Positions 6,171 to 12,331 of a DNA stretch of 12,331 bases are shown here, in pieces. This DNA is from Desulfocapsa sp. (GTDB lineage Bacteria > Desulfobacterota > Desulfobulbia > Desulfobulbales > Desulfocapsaceae): contig DYDK01000025.1 of the NCBI GenBank assembly GCA_020717935.1, forward strand, positions 1-12,331, written 5' to 3'. The first letter of the stretch is position 1; every line of letters starts with the position of its first letter. The translations under genes and the position numbers were made by a program. The notes beneath the pieces were generated by a model that was given only the letters and a program-made list of their open reading frames with translations, searched no databases and was not told the DNA's origin.

Positions 6171-7886
6171 ATGGAAGCCCTGACCAGTTCACAAAAGGCC
6201 CGACTTGCCATCCACACCTTTCAAACCCTGGCCGATGCCCTGACCCTGCGCGGCAATTACAAGCCTTCGGGGAAATCAGGGGAAAAGCTGGCAGAGGCCT
6301 TAAAACAGTTTTCTCCTGAAATCTATGGTTCCATGGGTGATCCGCGGATTGTCGAGTTGCAGGGCCTGGAATATGTGATTGACCGAATGCCCAAAGGCAT
6401 TGAACGATGCAACCGCATTATTCTGACCGGTAATGAAGATTTTCAGAACACCTCCTTTGCCCAGGTATTTCCCTTAAAACGCCGCTGTCTGTCCTTCTTG
6501 GTCTCAGAAAAAGAGTTCTGCTTTGTCGTCACCAAGGGCATGACCGAGGTGTATGACATCCTGACTCACATCTCGTTTCTCAATATCGAGGCCCAAAAAA
6601 TCCAGCAGCAGATCTGTGACAAGGAAGGAGGCACCTGTTCTGAATGGCACGAGCTGGGACGAGCTGCCCGTGGTGAACTGGCGCTGGAAGGGGCAATGCT
6701 CGATCAGGCAATCTGGAATCTTTCGATTATTATTGGTCGCACTTATAAAGAGACCCGAGCCACCTATGAAAGCATGAATCAGACCCATCATGGCCTGCGA
6801 TATAATAATGGCCTGTTCGCTGTTATTTATGGGATGGGCGAACGCATCATCAGCGAAATCAAATCGCCGGACGAGCATCTGACCATCTATTTTACCCCCT
6901 CGTTGCAGGAGATGATTGGTCATCATCAATATGCCTCGGCCTGGGCCCAGGCGGTGAAAGAGCATCTATTGCAACGAGGCCTTCAGGAGCGCCCTCTGCA
7001 TATTGTCAGCGCCAACATGCATTCAGTGAAGAATCTTCTCTATGGCGCCGGCTCGTTGCACAAACGAGGCGAAATCGTTCCGTCCAGTCTCTATGAAATG
7101 ATTCCCTTGCTGAAGGGAAGGGAGGAAGAGGTGACAGCTTTTGCCGAGCAGCATGGCTATTCCTTTCTCGCTGATGGCTCAGGTTCAAGCATTGATGTTA
7201 TGGTTATTGATGTCACAGCCATTGATCCGACGGCGCTGCATCCGGAAATTGCTCTTGATGCCGATTATATTCACCAAAAAAAACCGGTGATTGTGGTCAT
7301 GGATTATGCCTTTGGCACTCAGGCCTTTGATATTATGGATGAGCTGTTGCGGCCGTATCATCTTGCTGAGAGAACGATTCCCTTTCATTTTGCCTCCATT
7401 GCCATCATGGGCAAGGCCGGAATTCTACCCGGGAAAAAAGGCGACATCATGCTGGCTACTGCCCATGTCATGGAAGGCTCCGCCCATAATTATATTGTGG
7501 CCAATGAACTGCGGACGGAGGATTTTGAGGGGAAGGCCGTTGTTTTCGTGGGGCCGATGGTCACGGTGCTGGGGACTTCTCTGCAAAATCGTGTCGTTCT
7601 GGAAAGATTTTCCAGTTCAAGCTGGAAGGCGGTGGGCCTGGAAATGGAGGGCGGACATTATCAGCGGGCGATCAGCGCAGCCATTATTCAGGGACATATT
7701 TCCAGCCGGGTGCGTGTTCGCTACGCCTATTACGCATCGGATAACCCCCTGCATGGCGGGCAAACCTTGGCTTCAGGGCCTTTGGGGGTAGAAGGGCTTC
7801 TCCCTACATATCTTATTACCAAGGTGCTGATCCGAAAAATTCTCAATCCACTTGGGGATCGACGATGCGACTTACCGAATCTTTGA
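6171..7886 (+). CDS. Uncharacterised conserved protein with nucleoside-phosphorylase-like C-terminal patches
   Basis: I do not recognise this 571-residue protein as a characterised enzyme; it may be what Pfam calls DUF6909, from memory only. It has no signal peptide or membrane segment. Residues 1-250 look helical. From about 340 an alpha/beta pattern begins: IDVMVIDVTAID (341-352), KPVIVVMDYAFGTQAFDIMD (371-390), then IMGKAGILPGKKGDIMLATA (412-431) and the nearby EGSAHNY (435-441). VVFVGPMVTVLGTS (457-470) and GLEMEGGHYQRAI (489-501) follow. GKAG...GDI followed by a buried EMEG resembles nucleoside phosphorylases and AMP nucleosidase, where a GD loop binds phosphate or ribose and an EME/DME motif binds ribose. 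This suggests, but does not show, a nucleotide-related role. A perfect AGGAGG sets the start. Its last 22 bp overlap the histidine kinase gene, so the two are probably one operon. Confidence 0.85.
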   Translation: MEALTSSQKARLAIHTFQTLADALTLRGNYKPSGKSGEKLAEALKQFSPEIYGSMGDPRIVELQGLEYVIDRMPKGIERCNRIILTGNEDFQNTSFAQVFPLKRRCLSFLVSEKEFCFVVTKGMTEVYDILTHISFLNIEAQKIQQQICDKEGGTCSEWHELGRAARGELALEGAMLDQAIWNLSIIIGRTYKETRATYESMNQTHHGLRYNNGLFAVIYGMGERIISEIKSPDEHLTIYFTPSLQEMIGHHQYASAWAQAVKEHLLQRGLQERPLHIVSANMHSVKNLLYGAGSLHKRGEIVPSSLYEMIPLLKGREEEVTAFAEQHGYSFLADGSGSSIDVMVIDVTAIDPTALHPEIALDADYIHQKKPVIVVMDYAFGTQAFDIMDELLRPYHLAERTIPFHFASIAIMGKAGILPGKKGDIMLATAHVMEGSAHNYIVANELRTEDFEGKAVVFVGPMVTVLGTSLQNRVVLERFSSSSWKAVGLEMEGGHYQRAISAAIIQGHISSRVRVRYAYYASDNPLHGGQTLASGPLGVEGLLPTYLITKVLIRKILNPLGDRRCDLPNL

Positions 7887-9739
7887 AGCCGCGACAGTGG
7901 GCGGCGGTTTCCCCATGGGTGCTGGCGGCGGCTTGTGCCCTGATTGCTTTGATTATCGGGGTTTTTGCAGTCAATAATTACCGGCGTGAAAAAAGCTTGA
8001 TGATCGAGGTTCTACTGGAGCGTGGAACCAGTCTGGTTCGCTTTGTCAATTCAGGAGCTCGGGCTGGTTTTTTTGCGGGGGCCAAAGAAGGTCAGGCGCC
8101 GGTGTGGCAATGGGCTGATTTCGTGCAAGAGGTTGTCGAACGAGCGGCCGAGCATCCTGGTGTGCTCCTGTTAACCATCGTTGATAGCGCCGGCATGATT
8201 GTTGCCAGCTCTTCGCCAGAAGCGGTGGGCAGCCGTGTGAATGACGAGACTCACACCTTTGCAGGCACCATTGGCCAAGAAACTCGTGAGACTGGGGGCA
8301 GGCCTGAGTTTCGGATCAGTGGTCGGGGGCAGAGCGCTATTTTTCAGATGGCCTCCCCCTTTGTCCCCCTGGAGCCATGGCAATTGGAGCGGCACAAGCT
8401 GCAATGTAACAATGCACACATGGGCTTGCTGCATCCCAGAGGCATACGCGGTGGACAATGGAGGCGACATCCTTCCTGTTCTCCTCAATGGATAGACGAG
8501 TTGCAGCGGGTGAACCAGCAAAAACACATTGTCCTGGTGGAGCTTGATCTGACGGAGTTGAACAGGGCAGTACGGCGCCAGCTTCTTCAGATTGTGATCC
8601 TTTCTGTTGTTTTGTTGTTGGTGGGCATTGGGGGCTGGCTGTCATTGTTGACCCTGCAAGGTCTCAAGGGGTCGCAGAGCAGGTTGAGCCGGATCAAGGC
8701 TTTTCGTGATATTCTCATCTCTTCTTTGCCGGTGGGTCTGATTGTTACCGATGGTGAGGGCCGGATTGTTGTTTGCAATCCAGTGGCCGAGCAGATTGCC
8801 TTGGTGCATGAGCATGAGGTGGTGGGTTCTTCTCCTGAAGGTGTATTGCCGGTTGCCCTGGCTGCGGCCTTTGATGATGCAGAGAGTCGGGGCGGGACTC
8901 CCACAACGCGGGAAGTCAGCGTATTGAACCCGCAAGGCAGGATCCAGGCGTTGCAACTCAACAGCCTGAGCGTCCTTGATAAAGAAGGACAGGTCTCCGG
9001 CAGGATGGTGCTTATTCAAGATGTCAGCCAGATAAAATCCTTGCAAGAAGAATTGCGGCGCAGCGAGCGGATGGCCGCCCTTGGCAAGATGGCCGCTGGT
9101 GTTGCCCATGAATTACGCAATCCCCTGAGTTCGATTAAGGGTCTGGCCCTGGTGCTTCGGTCCCGTTTTCAGCACAAAGGGAGTGATCAGGAGACGGCAG
9201 ATATTTTAGTGCAGGAGGTGGAACGCCTCAATCGCAGTATTGGTGAGTTGCTTGATTATGCCCGTCCCCAGAAGTTGATCAAGAAAAAACTCCATCCCGC
9301 CGAGATGGTTGACAAGGCCGTCTCGCTTATCCGTATGGATGCTGAGGCTGTGGAAATCCTGATTACAACTCGGGTGGAGAAGAATGTGCCGGTATTGCTG
9401 GCTGATCCGGACAAGCTCAGTCAGGTGCTTCTCAATCTTTTTTTGAATGCCATTCAGTCCATGTCGCAAGGTGGCCGTTTAGATATTGAGGTGGCCGTTG
9501 TTGGCAAGTGTGTCCTGATAACGGTGCGCGATAACGGTGGCGGCATCAGCAAGGAAGATCTGCCGCGCATTTTTGATCCCTATTTCACTACCAAACCGGA
9601 AGGAACGGGGCTTGGGCTGGCCATGTCGCTGAAAATTGTTGAAGAACATGGGGGAACCATGACCGTGACCAGTGAAGAGGGGGTTGGAGCCACCGTTGTT
9701 GTGGCTTTGCCGTGTACCGACGAGCTGATTGATGGGTAA
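7865..9739 (+). CDS. Membrane sensor histidine kinase, ZraS/NtrB type
   Basis: The 624-residue kinase has a first membrane helix (about 17-37), an extracytoplasmic domain (about 38-238) and a second helix (about 240-263). A PAS domain follows (about 280-390; GLIVTDGEGRIVVCNPVAEQI region), then HisKA with phospho-acceptor H415 in AAGVAHELRNPLSSIKG. The HATPase domain has N-box NLFLNAI (524-530), G1 DNGGGI (556-561), F-box FDPYF (570-574) and G2 GTGLGL (580-585). All catalytic motifs are intact, so it should autophosphorylate and pass phosphate to a response regulator. The outer loop 176-206 is unusually rich in His and Cys (H177, C181, H185, H190, H202, C205), a possible metal site. GGGGAT precedes the ATG, which overlaps the previous gene by 22 bp. 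No response regulator follows, unlike the usual zraS-zraR pair. Confidence 0.95.
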   Translation: MRLTESLKPRQWAAVSPWVLAAACALIALIIGVFAVNNYRREKSLMIEVLLERGTSLVRFVNSGARAGFFAGAKEGQAPVWQWADFVQEVVERAAEHPGVLLLTIVDSAGMIVASSSPEAVGSRVNDETHTFAGTIGQETRETGGRPEFRISGRGQSAIFQMASPFVPLEPWQLERHKLQCNNAHMGLLHPRGIRGGQWRRHPSCSPQWIDELQRVNQQKHIVLVELDLTELNRAVRRQLLQIVILSVVLLLVGIGGWLSLLTLQGLKGSQSRLSRIKAFRDILISSLPVGLIVTDGEGRIVVCNPVAEQIALVHEHEVVGSSPEGVLPVALAAAFDDAESRGGTPTTREVSVLNPQGRIQALQLNSLSVLDKEGQVSGRMVLIQDVSQIKSLQEELRRSERMAALGKMAAGVAHELRNPLSSIKGLALVLRSRFQHKGSDQETADILVQEVERLNRSIGELLDYARPQKLIKKKLHPAEMVDKAVSLIRMDAEAVEILITTRVEKNVPVLLADPDKLSQVLLNLFLNAIQSMSQGGRLDIEVAVVGKCVLITVRDNGGGISKEDLPRIFDPYFTTKPEGTGLGLAMSLKIVEEHGGTMTVTSEEGVGATVVVALPCTDELIDG

Positions 9740-10056
9740 TTCTAAGTCGCATTCAACCAATGACCCATCAATCCCTTCGTCGACCGCACTGCACGGCTCC
9801 TCACCGTACTGGCTGTAGTGCTTCGTCGCCGTTCGCCTGTCTTCCCAGTCTTGTTCTTCTGCATGCAAATGAGGAACTGTCACAAAATAATCTTTCCAAT
9901 TTGCCCCTGGTTCCCATGCGCCGCATGGGAACCAGGATAACGCTCCGGCATCTCTATCCTATCGGGCTCAATGAGAGGATAATGCGTTGCTCCCCCCAAG
10001 GGCATTACTTTTTTCGGGGCGTTCGGTAATCGTCCCCCCTGGGCGGAGAGTATTGA
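9740..10056. other. Convergent intergenic region with a palindromic repeat, otherwise no gene
   Basis: The 317-bp gap between the convergent kinase and phosphorylase genes holds one 31-bp palindrome (9906-9936) and no terminator with a T run that I can identify. A minus-strand frame enters from 9883 and runs back antisense into the kinase gene. Its first 45 codons (EEQDWEDRRTATKHYSQYGE region) are polar and could be a remnant of an older gene, but no family is recognised. A weak TATCCT/AGGATA pair lies around 9955-9985. Confidence 0.5.
9906..9936. repeat. 31-bp palindromic repeat, copy 2 (perfect)
   Basis: CCTGGTTCCCATGCG (9906-9920), one central base, and the exact complement (9922-9936) form an almost loop-free hairpin. 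It matches copy 1 at 1369-1399 except at the centre and one arm base. Between convergent genes it may help end transcription from both sides, although no T tract follows. Confidence 0.85.
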
Positions 10057-12252
10057 TTACGCGCAATCACTGGTGTACAGCTTCCGGAAATGGCTCATCT
10101 CCTGCTCCTGCGGCCCAGGCAGGTGAAGAGTATATTTTGTCAGGTACTCGGCGGCCATACGATGGGTATTAAAGATGGGGATATTCATGGCGAGATTCAT
10201 GATTGCCTGATGAAGGAAGGGACAGAGGAAGGGACAGTCATAGGGGCGTTGTGGGCCATTTTTGCTGCCGGTATAAAATTCTTGGAGAATAATTGGCAGA
10301 AGCTGATACAAAGAGGCGGCATCTTCACGATAGAGGAGGGTCTCTGGAGATTCACTCAAATCAGCATCGGCCACCGGCCCTTCCAGTCCAAATTTCCATC
10401 CGGTCTGGCCGTTATGATAGCCCTCTGCCCACCACCCATCCATGATGGAGATATTGGGGACACCATTCATGGCGGCCTTCATGCCGCTGGTGCCTGAAGC
10501 CTCCAGCGGTCGCTTGGGGCTATTGAGCCAGGCGTGAACACCGGCCACCATCATCTTGGCAATTTTCATATCATAATTGGGGATAAAGATAAGGTTGGCC
10601 AGGCCTTTGCTCTTCCTATGTAACTCTTGTTGGGAATCGAGAATCAGCTTGATTACCGATTTTCCGGGTTCGTCGGCGGGATGGGCCTTGCCAGCAAAGA
10701 TAAAATTGATGGGCCAGTTGTTGCTGACAATGATCTCGCAGAGGGTGTCAATATTGTCAAAAATCAGATCCGCTCGTTTATAGGTGGAAAATCTTCGGGC
10801 AAAACCGATGGTGAAGACGCGGGGATCCAACCGGAAATGACGGTCAACGAGTGATGAGAGAAAGTTGGGGGGATCAATCCAGGTTTCGAGCTTCTGATCA
10901 CGATGCTGTACCAGCATGGTGTTGATATAGTCATAGAGAATGGCGGTGTCTTTTTTCCATGCCTCGCTGAAATAATTGCGAAATCGTGGGCCCAGTACCG
11001 GGTCCTGATTCAGCTTTTTGACATGGGCAAAAACGCCGGGATCGTGCTGCCAGTTGTGCAGAATGGAAAAGGTGTTGAAAACGGTGGCCCGGGCGCCGCT
11101 GATCCAGGTCAGATGATGAACGCCATTGGTGATAGCTGAAATTTTATGGGCAAACTGAGGGAACTGTTTGCGGGTCACATCGCGATGCAGGCGGCTGACA
11201 CTGTTTGCGGCTCGATTGACGGTCATGGCCATGGTGGTGAAATTATAGGAATGGTGATTGTCTTCGTCGCAAGCCAGCAAACCGAGAAGTCGTTGGCAGG
11301 ATTGTCGGCTGATGCCGGCATAGAGTGCTTTGTCAAAACGGTCGTGCCCCGCCTTGACGGGGGTATGAATGGTATAAACGGTTCGTTGGGCAACCCTGTC
11401 GGTGGCCTCCAGGATTTGCTGGTCAGTGGCCTGGTTGAGATCAGGATACCCCGTGGCCGCTTGAATCTCTTCGGCAATCATTTGCAGAATCGCTACTACT
11501 CCATGTTGTTCGTTGAGGTGAAAGGTCTGAGCAGTGAAACCCAATGCCCGCAGGGTCGGCATGATACCGGTACCGAGCATCCGTCTTTGCAGGGCTTTGA
11601 CTATTGATGATTCGGCATTGTAGAGTTGTCCGGCGGCATTCCTGATGATCTCTGGGGTTTCGGGTATCGAAAAGTCGAGGAGAATTTCGGGGATAAAGAA
11701 ATCAAGGGTATGGTTGATCTCCATCTTCATCCAGACCTGAGCCTGAATCACGGTTTTTGGATGGTCAGGAATATCAAAAGGAATTTCGATGATGAGCGGT
11801 TTTTTTGGGTGGTGCGGATCATGCAATAATGTGAGTCCGTGAATTTCTTCTGGTTGCCACTGGACGGTCTGGGAGATTTGCCCAAGTTTGGAGTCAACGA
11901 TCTGGGCGAAATATCCCTGACGATACAGGAGGCTGATGGCAACCACGGGAATTTTGCAGTCGGCAAAACTTTTGAGGGTGTCTCCGGCCAGAACTCCCAA
12001 GCCACCGCTGTATGTCGGAATTTTTTCCGGTCCATGAAAAAGCTTGTGAATAAAACCTTTGAGCCTTCCATCCATAGAACTGGTGCGTTCAAGATCCAGC
12101 AACTTTTGTCTTACTGGATTATAGACATCGGGGTCGGCCCCAATCTCCATAGAGATGTAGACGACGGAATTGCCATCGGGATGGGTGAGGTGGGACCAGA
12201 CTTCATCAAAGGTTGTTTGCTGGATCCTGAATCCGTGGCACAAAATATGCAT
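10057..12252 (-). CDS. glgP: Alpha-glucan (glycogen/maltodextrin) phosphorylase
   Basis: This pyridoxal-phosphate enzyme of glycosyltransferase family 35 releases glucose-1-phosphate from the ends of alpha-1,4-glucans in the cytosol, feeding glycolysis. In the 731-residue form chosen here, the N-terminal sugar-binding fold has VVYISMEIG (30-38) and IPTYSGGLGVLAGDTLKSFAD (from 78). Next come HLNEQHG (245-251), HTPVKAGHD (296-304) and AITNGVHHLTW (373-383). The catalytic C-terminal half has IGFARRFSTYKRADL (482-496), FAGKAHPADEPGK (519-531) and EASGTSGMKAAMNG (584-597), with the PLP-binding lysine at 592. It is the short form lacking the DUF3417 N-terminal domain. A stop codon at 12292-12294 limits the N-terminus; TTG 12270 would add six residues, and neither start has a clear ribosome site. 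It is convergent with the kinase gene. Confidence 0.92.
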   Translation of the reverse strand: MHILCHGFRIQQTTFDEVWSHLTHPDGNSVVYISMEIGADPDVYNPVRQKLLDLERTSSMDGRLKGFIHKLFHGPEKIPTYSGGLGVLAGDTLKSFADCKIPVVAISLLYRQGYFAQIVDSKLGQISQTVQWQPEEIHGLTLLHDPHHPKKPLIIEIPFDIPDHPKTVIQAQVWMKMEINHTLDFFIPEILLDFSIPETPEIIRNAAGQLYNAESSIVKALQRRMLGTGIMPTLRALGFTAQTFHLNEQHGVVAILQMIAEEIQAATGYPDLNQATDQQILEATDRVAQRTVYTIHTPVKAGHDRFDKALYAGISRQSCQRLLGLLACDEDNHHSYNFTTMAMTVNRAANSVSRLHRDVTRKQFPQFAHKISAITNGVHHLTWISGARATVFNTFSILHNWQHDPGVFAHVKKLNQDPVLGPRFRNYFSEAWKKDTAILYDYINTMLVQHRDQKLETWIDPPNFLSSLVDRHFRLDPRVFTIGFARRFSTYKRADLIFDNIDTLCEIIVSNNWPINFIFAGKAHPADEPGKSVIKLILDSQQELHRKSKGLANLIFIPNYDMKIAKMMVAGVHAWLNSPKRPLEASGTSGMKAAMNGVPNISIMDGWWAEGYHNGQTGWKFGLEGPVADADLSESPETLLYREDAASLYQLLPIILQEFYTGSKNGPQRPYDCPFLCPFLHQAIMNLAMNIPIFNTHRMAAEYLTKYTLHLPGPQEQEMSHFRKLYTSDCA

Positions 12253-12331
12253 GCCGTTTTGTACAAGCAAAAACAGGGTGTCGCCATCCAGCTACCAGCC
12301 AGTAAAGATATTTTTTCCGATTATTCCACTA

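Noticed and set aside
8241..8495. Alternative plus frame suggesting a double frameshift in the kinase gene
   Set aside because: The main frame is unbroken and this outer loop is variable in the family; the alternative frame shows no better domain.
1..12331. CRISPR array
   Set aside because: No regularly spaced direct repeats are present; the repeats seen are single palindromes and one MITE.

Overview
The window looks like chromosomal DNA of a Desulfobacterota (deltaproteobacterial) bacterium, most likely near the Desulfobulbales. This is inferred from the style of the proteins (the alpha-glucan phosphorylase and a ZraS-like histidine kinase), roughly even base composition and the types of interspersed palindromic repeats. 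I cannot run a search, so the placement is tentative. Housekeeping and accessory sequence alternate.

Positions 1-1470 are a graveyard of mobile DNA. First comes the tail of a gene entering from the left (possibly a transposase C-terminus), then an AT-rich spacer, then a structured site that looks like the bottom strand of an integron attC site. A group IIC intron starts right at the end of that site. It keeps its 5' ribozyme part, but its reverse transcriptase gene is internally deleted and its 3' end is missing. The intron stops at a 31-bp palindrome, which abuts a 61-nt 5' end of a second group II intron in the opposite orientation.

Positions 1473-3137 (minus strand) hold folC and a small HNH endonuclease gene whose ATG directly follows the folC stop codon. 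Divergent from folC is rsmE (16S rRNA m3U1498 methyltransferase). One base after its stop lies a 219-bp MITE with 3-bp TAA duplications, followed by gpmI (cofactor-independent phosphoglycerate mutase).

Positions 6171-9739 are a tight two-gene unit: an uncharacterised 571-residue protein with nucleoside-phosphorylase-like sequence patches, overlapping by 22 bp a membrane sensor histidine kinase of the ZraS/NtrB type. No response regulator gene follows. A 317-bp spacer with a second copy of the 31-bp palindrome separates the kinase from the convergent gene glgP (alpha-glucan phosphorylase) at the right edge. GpmI (glycolysis) and GlgP (glycogen breakdown to glucose-1-phosphate) both belong to central carbon metabolism, but nothing in the layout shows they are co-regulated.
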